A stretch of DNA of 64,000 nucleotides from assembly GCA_973895155.1 (NCBI GenBank), contig OZ316897.1:434001-498000 (forward strand), read 5' to 3'. The notes below the pieces were generated by a model. The model made no database searches. It was not told the DNA's origin and saw only the letters and a list, made by a program, of their open reading frames with translations. The DNA is from Marsupella aquatica (taxonomy: Eukaryota > Marchantiophyta). This document shows, one piece after another, positions 45,407 to 57,000 of this stretch (within the stretch, counting starts at the first letter, position 1; each line of letters begins with the position of its first letter). A program made the position numbers and the translations under genes.

Positions 45407-48400
45407 TCACCCCCGGACCCGGTGTGAGGACCTATTATAGTAATCATAGGCTGTACCACGCTCGTCCGGGTCTGTACTGCTCCCTCCCAACCCGGCCGTC
45501 GTCCTTGCTAATAAGAACTGAAAACCCGCGCCCGTGACTCCCGCGACATGGCCCCCTAATTTCACAATAGTGCCCACGACCTCTTTCTTGACTCTCTTCA
45601 AGGTGTAGTGCTTCTCGCGATATGCTCGCATATCAGCCCACTGAGCTTTGATATTGATGTCTCGCAGATTCTGGCCATAGTGCTTCAGACTGTACAGAGA
45701 CTCGACCAGTTGATCGACACTATTTTGATCAATAACCTCGTCCCGTTCTCCACGCTCCATGGCCGGTGTCGTCGCGTCGAGTTCTTCCTTATACTCCCTA
45801 CGACGCCGTTCAAGACTGTCAAGGCATTTCCTGCCCATGCCCAGTCCCTTGTCATCTTGCCACGTCACTTTACCCAACTCTTCTTGAATCTGGTGGTCAA
45901 GGTACTCGAGCATCGCGTCATTATAATAAACGATCGAATATTTTTTCAGGAACAAGGAGAATTTCACCGCTGCATCCTGCATCTGTTTCTGCTCTTCCGT
46001 AACCTCGCGGAAGATCTCTTCGATAGTACTGTCTTTTACGGCGACTGTTTTTTCGGATTGTTCGTAGCGCACATGTACATGGTGCTTACAATGGTGTCCA
46101 CACTTTTTGCAGTAGCCGCCGTAACTCATTATCGTACATCCGACGAAGGCCAGCCAACCGAAGACCTTGACGGCGCCAACCCTTACATAGCACTCATCGT
46201 GGCATATACTCTTATATTCTGTTCGCGTTTCCTTCTTGCCATCATCTCGATTCACCAAATAATACTCCACACAATCCTTGTGTTTACACACAGTTCTTGG
46301 CATTTTCAGTTCATGCAATTCTAGGACAACTTTCTGGAAATATAAATTCTCTGGCAGACCATCCCCTTTACGTTGGGCTACGTCCACCGGCATCAATTTA
46401 TCTTCGTTGACTCGGATTGTAGTCTCGATCGTTCGTGCGATGTCCGCCATTGGCTTCGTGAGTTGCCTGATCAAGTCCCGTGTCCGATTCAGGCTCAGCA
46501 TACATTGAACGTCATGTGGTCGCAATGTACGCAAATGGTCCAGCATGCGCTGTCCTTCGTTTCTTGAATTCTCCCAGCTTCTGCGGAAGTCGTCTATGCC
46601 GTCCATCTCCACTCCACGCTTTCGAGCCGCCAAAAACCGGAAGCTCTCAGAATCGTAACAATACACATTGTGTCGAGCAAGCGCCAGTCCACTGTTGTCG
46701 TGTTTTTGGAGCAGGTGTTGGAGAGGCTTGAACGTGTCTCCGGGCGTGTAAGTTCGACATCCGGGTGTGAGTGAAACCGAATACCATGTTTTGAACCGCA
46801 TCACGATGTAGGTGTTTCAGCAACTCTTGCACACAAAAGCGGAACATGAAGTGCAAGCGTGAGTTGTTCGGTTTAAGCAGAATCAGAACTCCATGCAACT
46901 TGGAGAAATTTGTGAGAGTCCCCAGGATGTTGTCCATGCTTTCCATATCCTTCTCCACACCAGATGTATGGCCAATGCCAGGGGTGTCGATCAACCGAAC
47001 AATGGTGTCATCCACGGTTACTGCATAGACAGAAGTGTTTTGAGTCGCCGACTGCCCAGTAGCGCCATCATGCTCGGAGTCACTGTGGTCAATCTGGATG
47101 TCACTTTCGACAAATTTTCCATTTGGATCCTTCGAGTCTACAGTTTGCACTGAGAAAGAACAAGGTATGACCCAATGCAGTTTCTCATCGTCCAATGCCT
47201 CGTCAAGTGTCTTGAACGTTAGGTAGTTGATGAAGGCATTGATGAATGTCGACTTACCAACTCCAGTCTCTCCAAGTATCAATATGTTAACCTCTGCGAA
47301 CGGTTCGAGGGCATCCAGTAGCTCCAGCAGCTTGTTCGAATCGTATGGCGTAAATGCAGCTCCGTGCCTTGCCTCCTTGCATCTGAATACGTACTTGCTG
47401 TAAAGGGCTCGGCCGCAATCACAGTACATGTAACGATCCGCGTACTCGAGAGGAGCATGACATTTAAAGCAGATCCAATGATACAGCGGCGCATCTTGGA
47501 TGCAATGGCGACCAGGACAACGGATTCTTACCGGACTTCTTCGTAGTGGCTTCTCTACCCTGGAGGAGTCAAGCTCCGAATGTCGGGCGAGGCACTTGTC
47601 AGCCATGAGTTGATTCTGCTCAAGCAAGTCTTCGGAGATGACAAAGCCGTCACGATACTGTTTTATGTATGATTTTTCCATCTTTGCCCCGCTCGCATCT
47701 CTATCCACTATGATGATCACATTCTTGCCTTCAGTGTCGCTAAGCAATTCGTTCAACAGCCGACGATTGCCCTCCCACGAGCTCTGCTTGTGCATGACCT
47801 CTTCGTTAAAGTGGAATACGTATGCGTCGTGATGCTGCATCAATTCCATGCCAAGCGACGTGTCGTCATCTCCAATGTACCTGGCGCCCTTACTAACAAG
47901 GAAGTCGGCGAATTTCATCTTACCACAGTATTTCTTCGTCAAACCAGCAATGCGCTCTGGTGACATATCTTCATTGTTTAAGGAATCTTTCAACAACTCC
48001 GAGAGTTCCTGCGACTTTGCATGGCCGCTTCTGACTTCCTTAAGAACACGTGCGTAGCTCGATTTCTGATTCGCTTCGAACACTTTCACCTCACTTTCAA
48101 CCTTAGCAACCTCAAGGCGATGAGCAGGGGGTACGCAGAACTGATGCTTCTGAACATCCAAATAATGATCATGGAGCTTCTGTTTACTCTTGCACAAATC
48201 ATCGAAAAACGAAACGAACCGTTCAAGGCACTCCATGCTGAGCTGTTTGATGGCAACATCGGCTTTGATTTCAACACCCAGCAAGTAGGTGAGGATGTCG
48301 AGCGGGAGCAAAGTGTACGTGATAGGCTTTCCTTTGCCACTGTTTGCAGCGGCGACGTATCCAGGAACGCTCCGGATGAACTTGCAAGCGCTCTCAAGAT

Positions 48401-49052
48401 CTGTTGGGAGGAGGCCGTCATTGGCTAGCACATCACCGTAAACTGTAACATCGAACGACATCCCTTCGCTCTGCTCTTCCTTTTCCTTTTCCTTTTCGAG
48501 GTCCGCCTTACCATCAATTTGGATTACCGACTTCAATTTGCTAAGCTCGGCATGAAACTTGCCTTCGATCTGAGATCGGTTGTTGTTGCCCGACATTTGA
48601 TGCTTGCCCGTTACAATACTTCGCGCTCCCCAGGCGATTCCAGCTACAACATGAGTGGCACCGCTTTCAAGTGCGCCTAATTGGAGGCACCCCTTCAGTT
48701 CGTTGTCCGAAAAGTTAAGCTTCTCATCCACCGTGGTGATGCTGTAGTGGAGTGACATCTGAACAATGTGGTCGCTCTCATGAACTTCCTTGAGGTAGGA
48801 GCCGGATCCTCGAACGTCGATCATTCCAGACAGAAAACTGGCGCCCAATTCGGCGCTAATGTTCATCTTACTCAGCTTCTCTCCATAGGTCTCGCTAACG
48901 CTTACCCTCACATCACTCGTGTGGTTATCTACAACGCTGACTGCGGAATCAGGTGCAGGACTACTCAGTAGTGAAATCCCTAAAAAACTGTCAGTTCTTG
49001 CATCGTAAAGGTCCCCCAATGCGGCCGATTGGCCCAGGGCTGGGCGAATCAT
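45407..49052 (-). CDS. Stonustoxin-type MACPF/CDC-like region fused to zinc-binding region and P-loop GTPase; one frameshift
   Basis: The start is the first ATG (49052); the frame upstream has only a GTG. Residues 1 to about 300 resemble the N-terminal pore-forming-like (MACPF/CDC-fold) region of the SNTX family: MIRPALGQ start, ALGDLYDARTD, ATHVVAGIAWGA, VTVYGDV. A helical stretch follows, then a Cys-rich zinc-like region (about 512-558; CPGRHC, CFKC, CDCGR), then a GTPase with Walker A GETGVGKS (594-601) and DTPG (689-692). The frame shifts by one base between about 46768 and 46752. The second frame, open to the stop at 45407-45409, continues with TPGDTFKPLQHLL, a His/Cys cluster (46288-46078; CKKCGHHCKHH) and coiled coil. 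Total length is about 1215 codons without introns. Fungal and animal genomes encode such SNTX-like/GTPase proteins; function is not established and toxicity should not be assumed. Whether the shift is a mutation, an assembly error or recoding is open. Confidence 0.82.
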
Positions 49053-49819
49053 TCTCGTACAATGGTTTAAGGTGCTCGCTGAGCAGGCATGGAGAGAAAG
49101 ACCAGAGTCTGCCTCAATATATAGACTGAGCGATCCGTCTCCAATGGTTGCATTCAGCTTGATAATTTGCTTAAAGAGCTGTATCCGCAACGATTTCACG
49201 CAATTATCTGGTAATCTGCCACAGAGCTATCGTAGAAGTTTCTCGGCAGCGAAAGTCCTTGTCAGGTCAATCAAAACGAATCAAAGTGACAACAAAATTT
49301 CCTTATTGTGAGCTTCTGCTTCCTTACAGTAAACCTGCATATGGACTTTCGTGCGTTCGGTTTAGTTTGACGATGGTCAAGACAGTGTTGTCGATGCAAA
49401 GAAGCGTGATGTCATAATGGGTGTACTCAGACTTGGGCAGCTGCAGCACAGTTGAACTTAATATCGGCGACCACAGAGCCGGTCCAGCTATGATCTGCTC
49501 CCCCAAAAGCTGTTTCTGTCAGCTATCACCATGCACAAGTAGTCAGTGTTATGATCTGCCATTCTGCTCCCCTACAAGTTGTTACTGTCAGGTATCACCA
49601 TTCACAAGTAGTCAGTGGGACCGCAAAACCATTTTTTATTTGCCTTGGACTTTTGGGACAATATTTAATTCCTTGGGTTCTTCCAAGAAACTGGCCAAGC
49701 TATGAAGGCAAGACTGTTTGTAACACCTCTGTTGACTTATCTCCACCATGTACATTCGAGAAGGTTTCACAGAAATGACAGCAGCACTCACTCATCACAT
49801 ATATATATCACAGATGAAT
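49053..49819. other. Upstream flank of the SNTX-like/GTPase gene
   Basis: Probable promoter region. A tandem-like duplication is visible at about 49500-49620, where CTGTCAGYTATCACCATKCACAAGTAGTCAGTG occurs in two variants about 70 bases apart. No gene is recognised. Confidence 0.4.
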
Positions 49820-50180
49820 GTCACACAGGGAGGCAAAAGAACCCAATAAAGGGGGGAAGAAAAAGACCTAGAGCAGACCAAAGAGGCCTAGCAAATCAAC
49901 GAGTAACCCAGAAAAACCAAAAGACTAAGAAGCAAACAACAAACACTCACCCACCTCTTTTCGCACAATTTGCTGGTGGTGGAACCCATGCTCCGGAGGT
50001 GCTGCTGCTTGGGAAAGGGTTCTGAAGGAGGCCCGCAAAGCCAAAGAAGTATCCTTCACACCCTCCAGACCCGGGGCTTTGCCCCCTGTCCCTGGAGTCT
50101 CGTGCCCCTTGGGCAACTCTGGCTGTGGCCCGAAGGAGATGTGGTTGAGCCCTCAAAGGCACTAGAGGGCCCATATAAGG
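49820..50180 (-). mobile_element. LINE-type 3' tail fragment
   Basis: The segment contains AACCCAATAAAGGGGGGAAG followed by AAGACC and CAGACCAAAGAGGCC. The same words recur at 62940-63000 near a LINE reverse transcriptase end. A TA-rich run (CATATATATATCAC) stands at its presumed 3' end near 49800. I infer a 5'-truncated LINE copy in minus orientation without usable coding sequence. Confidence 0.45.
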
Positions 50181-50775
50181 GCTGATGGAAACCCCAAGTT
50201 AAATCTATGGCAAGTTAATGCCCCTCACTTTCCCGAGGTGTCATACACTGCCCGTCCCAGTCCCCAATGCTACTGCCCGCTCCAGCCCAAGTTTGACATA
50301 ACATAAACCAATACTCTACAATTTAACTCATGCACTCCGGCCCGATCAACTTTGCACCATTGACTTTGGGTTTATGTTTTGGCACCCATCACTTTTTGTC
50401 GGCCGCTCCGGCCTCATCGACTTTGTGCCATCAACTTTTTGGAAAGAAGTGTTGCCAAAACATAAACCACAACTCCATAGAGAATAGGTATTTGGCACAA
50501 CATAAACCGAGACTGTGATCAATCATGACTCTCAACCAAAGTATTAGGCTCCCCTTGAACACTTATACTCTATTACAAATCTAGGTATGACTCCATTGGA
50601 AAGAAGTGTTGCTAGAACATAAACCATGACTCCATCAAGAAGAAGCAGTAGGCAAAACATGAACCAAGACTCTAGAATCATGACTGTTAACCAAAATACT
50701 AGGTTGCATAATTAATGTGCCTAAACACTTAGACTCTGTTACCAAACAAGCATGACTCCCTTGGAAAAGAGTGTT

Positions 50776-51010
50776 CTCGGGGGGGGGGGGGGGGGTCACT
50801 TCCACGGAAGTGGCACATCACGTGTGACGAAGTATAGACCCATTTAAATGGGTGTGGCGGAAGACTTTCAAAATTTGGTGGAAGAACACATAGGGCATAT
50901 TTTATTGACTGGTCGACTTTAAAGAACTCATAGGCCTATTTAATTGTAAAAAATACTTTCTTTGAAGTTTTTAGGGGTTTTTTAGTAAAAAATGACAAAA
51001 TTTAAAGAAA
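50776..51010 (-). mobile_element. MITE copy (CTCGGGGG family) inside the MULE
   Basis: It starts CTCGGGG followed by an expanded G run, then GTCACTTCC, GTGGCACATCACGTGTGACGA and ATAG. These are the reverse complement of the right end of the element at 56395-56691. The far end is diverged and no matching 8-bp duplication is found, so the right border is approximate. Confidence 0.6.
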
Positions 51011-51096
51011 GAAAGGGCCGGAGCGCATGACAAAATGATACAGTATTGGCTTATGTTCTGCCAAACTTGGGCCGGAGCGGGCAGCAGCATCGGGGA

Positions 51097-51440
51097 TGTT
51101 AGATATTGCTCTAGTCTTGTGACTCATGAGCTAACCACAGTTAGTCTAACTCGGGTTAGGACTTAGCTAATGTTAGCAGTAGTGCTGTTGTGCATATAGC
51201 CAGGGCTAATGCCAGACCCTGGTGGAACTTAGGCTCATTGTTACGGAGCTAGTTGAGAGATAGGGAGAGCTTGTGCTATGGATGCTTGGTATGGCCGGTC
51301 GGCCTAGAGTGCAGTAAAGCTCTTGTGTGTTCCCGTGGACGTAGCCTCATGTGGAGGTGAACCACGTATCTCTCTGTGTCGACTCTTGTGCGTTGGATGG
51401 TTCATGGGCTTGCCATTGTGAATGTCGTCTATGCTCAACA
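51097..51440 (+). repeat. 5' LTR of Copia copy 2
   Basis: It runs TGTTAGATATTGC...GCTCAACA, with the TG...CA ends typical of LTRs. It is preceded by the target duplication GGGGA. Confidence 0.95.
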
Positions 51441-51442
51441 AG

Positions 51443-51454
51443 TGGTATCAGAGC
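51443..51454 (+). promoter_or_regulatory. Primer-binding site, initiator Met-tRNA type
   Basis: TGGTATCAGAGC stands two bases after the 5' LTR. It is complementary to the 3' end of plant initiator tRNA-Met, the usual primer for Copia first-strand synthesis. Confidence 0.93.
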
Positions 51455-52950
51455 ATGCCTGGGAGGTGACGAGGTTTTTTCGTGACAGGTTTTCCCAGCA
51501 TTCATTGTTGATGGTACATTTGGAGTTTCGTCGCATGAAACTCAAATGTATGTGGTTGTGCGGATAGGTTAGTGAGAGGGCTTTCTAACGGTGGTTAGAA
51601 CTCGTTGATCGGTATCCGTGGTGAGGAGGATTTGATGTTTGCGTCGTTCAGGGTTTATTCGTGTTCGACGGTATTTTGGGGGAGAAACCAGAGATTTTTT
51701 CTTCAATGGTGTGAGTTGTGCGGTGTGCGGGGCGTCGCATGTGATAGTTCAAGTTGAAGGTTGGAGCGTGCTGGTCGTTTTGGTATCTAGTTTGCTGACG
51801 TTTGCAGAACGAGTGCGTCGTGACGAGTGAAGGAGGCGTTCTGGTTTTTTGACAAGCTATGGTGCTTGTTTTTCCCTGAACCGGATTACTCGTCGTGACG
51901 CTTGACTCGGAGGAAGAAACGCGAAGTGCTGAGGCTCAACAGAGAGATCATGGCAAGACGGTCGTTTTGAGTCCGGGATTGGCACTTGACGCAGAGTGAA
52001 GGCGACGCAACAGAAGTTCTTTCTCTGGTGGAGCTTCAGACGTGCCGGTGCAATTCGGAAACATTTTCATGTCGGCGGTCATCACTTTTCTCATTGGAAA
52101 CCAAAGCGGAGGCGGCTGAGGTTTGTAACACGACCTTTGTGTCATTTTGGGCACATTTTTAAGGTTAGTTTAGGGCATTTTTTGCCCCAATACGGCCCCA
52201 ATACTCGACAAACCAGGTTCGCCATACGCCCCGGCGCACACACCGGCCTCCCACACCCCTTTAAGCGTGAAAACGTGCTTTTTTGGGCCCAAATACGGCC
52301 AGAAACGCCCATATATGGCCCGATTACGCGAAAATACGCGCATTTTGACCCCTTTAAACCCGTTTTTTCACATTTTTTGCTGTTTATACGCGATTCTGGC
52401 CGCTAATACGCGCGCCTTTGCCAGGGGCTTTAAGACCCCTTTAGAGTGTGTTTTTCTGAAGAAAAAAAATTCTCTCCTCCTCTTCATTGGTTGTGCCTCA
52501 TCCCGGGCCCTGTGACCCTCCGTTTTAACCGCTCCGACAGGGGGAACGGCCCCCTGTGAGCCCTCTTGGACTGTGCGGGAATATTCCTGAAAAATAGAGA
52601 GTTGTTTTTTGGTCGTCCGACAAAGATTCCGTCCGCCGAACGGTAACTTTTTTGGTTTTTTTCAGTGAGGACGTTGCCACTGGAGTTAGCATCGCGGCGC
52701 ACCGATCACATCGCGATTCCGACGACGGGTTATACTGGGTTTTTCGGTTATTCTCCGAGGTGGTCAAAACGGGGGAGTTTCCCAAGGTTTTACCCACCCC
52801 GACCGAAATTTGAATAACTTTTCCGTCGAATTTTGATTTTGATTTCGGCTTTCAGTATTGGACTCCTAGCTTCATGGGCTACGCGGCGGTGTTGAGTTTT
52901 GAGTTTTGTGAGAAGTTTTGAAAAAAGACGTTTTTTCGTGATTGTTTCAT
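51455..52950 (+). other. Long leader of Copia copy 2
   Basis: About 1.5 kb separates the primer-binding site from the first gag ATG. It includes repeats of AATACGGCC / AATACGCGC type at about 52190-52420. The 136-codon frame at 51996-52406 is not recognisable. The leader may contain packaging or translation signals, or an older insertion. Confidence 0.55.
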
Positions 52951-54006
52951 ATGAGTGACTCGAAGGATACTGGACGAATTGGCGTCGGTAGAGCTTTAGG
53001 ACCGCGATGTTCAGGCGGAGAGTCTAAGGAGGAGCTGCTACCATTTGAGGAGGAACAAGTGACACCGGTACGATCACCGGTGTGACGTGCAGTGGAGGAA
53101 GCTATACTACTACCAGAGCTGTCGGTAGTGGGGAAGAAGAGGGAGATGGCTAGATTTGGAGGAGTGAAGTTTGAGGTGGAGAAGTACGATGGTCGTACTG
53201 ATTACTTGCTATGGGAGAAGCAAGTGAAAGGTGTTCTACGGGCCATGGGCTTAGCTCATCTGCTTTCATCGCGAGAGCAGTATGATGGAGAGGAGGAGAT
53301 TTCTGTGAGACAATGGAGACAGGAGCAGGTGATTGCTGTCAATGCAGTGATGCTATATCTTAAGCCGCACATCATCAAGCAACTGGATGATTATGCGGAT
53401 TGTGCGTCACTGTTCAAGGCTCTAAGAGAGAAGTACTACCGAGAAGATGCGTCAGACCGGCTGTACAAGAAGTCTCTCTTGATGAGCCTTAGGCTCAAGG
53501 AAGGGAGCAAGATGCAGGATCACCTGGATGAGTTTGACAGTCTAGCGGTGGATCTGTCAAACTTAGGAAAAGGAGTTGAAGATGAGGATAAGGCCTTGCT
53601 TCTGCTAAGCTCCTTACCGCCATTTTATCAGGGCTTGAAACAGGTGCTCTTGTACAGAGATCTAAAGTCCATTTCGTATAATGAGGTGGTGAGCTCTTTA
53701 TTGTCTGATGATGCTCAAAAGAAGCTGGGTCAATCACAGACAGCATCTTCTTCTGGCACTACGCTGAATGTGAACCGGGGAAGAGCAGCGCAGCGCTCAA
53801 ATGGGCAGAACAGGTTTAGATCTACATCACGGGGGAGATCTAAATCCAGAGGAAAATCGCAAGAGAGGAAGCCTCTTGCATGTTGGAGATGTGGCAAGCC
53901 AGGCCACATGAAGAGGGATTGTCGAGTAAAGGATCTTACTGCATCTGCTAACGCAGCATCGAGCTCGCATGAGGTAGATTTTCTCGATGATGATGACATA
54001 TTGTGA
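52951..54006 (+). pseudogene. Copia copy 2 gag
   Basis: The natural start is probably the ATG at 52951 (MSDSKDTGRIG...). That frame meets a TGA at 53083-53085 and then continues without shift, with the next ATG at 53146 (MARFGGVKFEVEKYDG). The gag core (UBN2-like: YLLWEKQVKGVLRAMGL, LKEGSKMQDHLDEFDSL) is followed by a basic Arg/Ser tract and an intact zinc knuckle CWRCGKPGHMKRDC. A TGA at 54004-54006 separates it from the protease in the same frame. Both TGA codons could derive from CGA. Confidence 0.88.
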
Positions 54007-57000
54007 TGCCAAGGTTATGCTCTCAACGTAGTATCAAATCCAGGTAGTGATGACTGGATTCTAGATAGTGCATGTACTTTTCACATTTGCTCTAGGAGAG
54101 ATTTTTTCAGTTCTTACACGGTTTCCAACGGGTCAGTGTTGATGGGAAATGGAATCCCATGTCAAGTTGTTGGACTTGGATCTATAAGATTTCAGATGTT
54201 TGATGGTGTTGTAAGAACGTTGAGGAATGTGAGACACATTCCCAGCATGATGAAAAATCTCATTTCACTTGGAGTTTTAGAAGCAAATGGCCATCAGTGG
54301 AGTTCTGCTAATGGTGTCCTTCAGGTTTCAACTGGTACTAAAGTTGTATTGAAGGGAAAGAGACATAGCAATCTATACATTTTGGAGGGCTGTGTAGTTG
54401 TGATGAAGCCAATGTAACCTTATCTCATGAGGAGACGGTCCGGCTGTGGCATTTTTGTTTGGGCCACATGAGTGAAAAAGGTGTGGTTATTCTTCAGAAG
54501 AAAGGATTACTTTCTAATTTGCAATCTTGTAAGTTGGAATTTTGTGAGCATAGTATGCTAGGGAAGCAGCACAGGAAACCCTTCGGAGTTGGAACTCACA
54601 CCAGCAAGGAGGTACTTGAGTATGTACATAGTGATGTGTGGGGTCCAGCCCCTACTCCCTCACATTCTGCACAATTATACTATGTCACGTTCATAGACGA
54701 TTACTCAAGGTATGTGTGGATATACTTTCTACACAGTAAGTCTGATGTTTTTGCCACTTTTAAGGAGTGGAAAGCCCAAGTTGAGAATCAGACTGGTAAT
54801 AAGGTGGGATATCTACGATCGGATAATGGCGGTGAATACAGTTTCGGGGAATTTGGAATGTATTGTAAGGAGCAGGGGATAACCCGCCATCTCACAACAA
54901 GTTATACTCCTCAGCAGAACGGTGTTTCTGAGACTCAACCGAACACTGTTGGACCGCTCGAGGAGTATGTTGAGTCAATCATGCTTACCACATGAGTTTT
55001 GGGCTGAAGCTGTCAACATTGCAGCTTATTTGGTAAATTTTTCTCCATCCAGTTCTATTGGATTCAAGACGCCATATGAAATGAGGTACGGGCGTCCAGC
55101 AGATTACTCACCTCTCAGGATTTTTGGATGTGATGCTTATGTGCTTACACCTTCCCAGCTTCGATCCAAGCTGGAGTCCAAGTCGAAGAAGTGCATTTTC
55201 CTTGGCTATCAGAAAGGTGTGAAGGGTTATAGGTTATGGGATCCAGTAACCTGTAAGCTAATTGTCAGTAGAGATGTGTCCTTTAATGAGTCCAGATCAT
55301 CAAAGGAGGGGAAGAGTTCTCAGGACTCCCATACTGACAAGGGGAAATCTCCCATCCCGGACCGGGTTGAGGGGGAGATTAGTCATGATGCTGTTCATGA
55401 CAGGAGAGATGGAGAAGCTCCGGGCTTGGAGCTGGTTCCTGTGTTGGAACAAGAGGAGCAGATTGTTGCTGGGGTACCTCAAATTCAACAGCAGCAGCAG
55501 CAGATCAGCCTGAATCATCTACTAGAAGAACTTCCAGTCGTTCTACTAGAGCTCCTACCAGGTATGGTCAATGGGCAGACTCATCTAAGCTAGATGATAT
55601 TGACATTGCACCTGATGATGATGATATGGCTTTGATCTTGGAAGAAGGAGAGCCTTCTTCGTACAGTGAGGCTTGTGCTTCAGAGCAGAAGTATGAGTGG
55701 AATGCAGCTATGGAGAGGGAGTTGCAATCTTTGAGTGACAACAAGACATGGGAGCTGGTGGAGCTTCCAAGAGGTTAGCAAGTGGTTGACAGCAAGTGGA
55801 TTTACAAGTTGAAGGACAGTCCTTCAGAGGGTGGAGATAAGATCTACAAGGCAAGGCTTGTCGCCAAGGGGTTCACTCAGGAGAAAGGAGTGGACTACAA
55901 TGAGGTCTTTTCACCGGTGGCTAAGTATTCCACAATTCGGATCTTGTGTCAACTTGTTGTGTTTTTTGGTCTGATGATGGATCAGATGGATGTTGTTACT
56001 GCTTTTCTCTATGGCAACTTGGAAAAGTTGATCTTCATGAGACAGCCACTAGGCTTTATGAAGAAGGGCCAAGAGAACTTAGTTTGCAGATTGCTCAAGT
56101 CCTTGTATGGATTGAAGCAGTCTCCTAGATAGTGGAACAAGCGGTTTGATGATTTCATGCTTGCTCAAGGTTTTACAAGGATGGTGTATGATCCTTGTGT
56201 GTATACGAAATCAGTCAAGAATGATGTGTTTGGTTTCATCATTCTGGTGATCTATGTGGATGACATGCTGATTGTGGCTAAAGATCAATCTGAGGTTGAC
56301 AGTCTCAAACAAAAATTGAGTGCTGAATTCAGGATGAAGGATCTTGGTAAGGCCAAGAGGATCTTAGGGATGGAGATTTTTAGGAACTCTGATACTCGGG
56401 GGTCTCACTATATGGATGCCTCCCCATCCCTTGCGCCGTTTTTAGGCCCCGGACCCCCTAAAATGTAAGAAAAAAATATTATTTTTCAACCCCTATAAAG
56501 TTGGAATATTCTTGGAATATTCCAAAAATTTGGTTAGAAAGACCCTAATGTTCTTATAAGTCTCAAAATTGAATTTAAAAGACCCTATTGTTCTTCTACA
56601 AAAATTCTGAAGTCTTCCCTTCAAACCAATAAAACGACCCTATCCTTCGTCGCACATGATGTGCCATTTTTGTGAAAGTGAAACCCCCGAGCTCTGATAC
56701 TGGACAATTGTGCTTGAGTCAAGGCCAGTATGCAAGGAAAGTACTTGCACGATTCAACATGGAAAACTGTAAACCAGTGAGCATTCCTTTAGCTTCACAT
56801 TTCAAGTTATCATCGGCTTTCTCTCCTACGGATGCTGTGGAGAAAGGTCTGATGGCTAAGATTCCTTATGAGAAGGCAGTAGGCAGTCTGATGTATTTGA
56901 TGACTTGTACTAGGCCTGACTTGGCCCTAGCGATGGGCAAGGTTAGCAGATTCATGTCAAATCCAGGGAAGGTACATTGGGAAGCTGTGAAATGGATTCT

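Noticed and set aside
45608-46324. 238-codon plus-strand frame opposite the GTPase gene
   Set aside because: Antisense to a strongly protein-like frame; begins at a non-ATG codon and has no domain.
51996-52406. 136-codon frame in the Copia leader
   Set aside because: His/Arg/Phe-rich with no recognised motif and not in frame with gag; probably chance.
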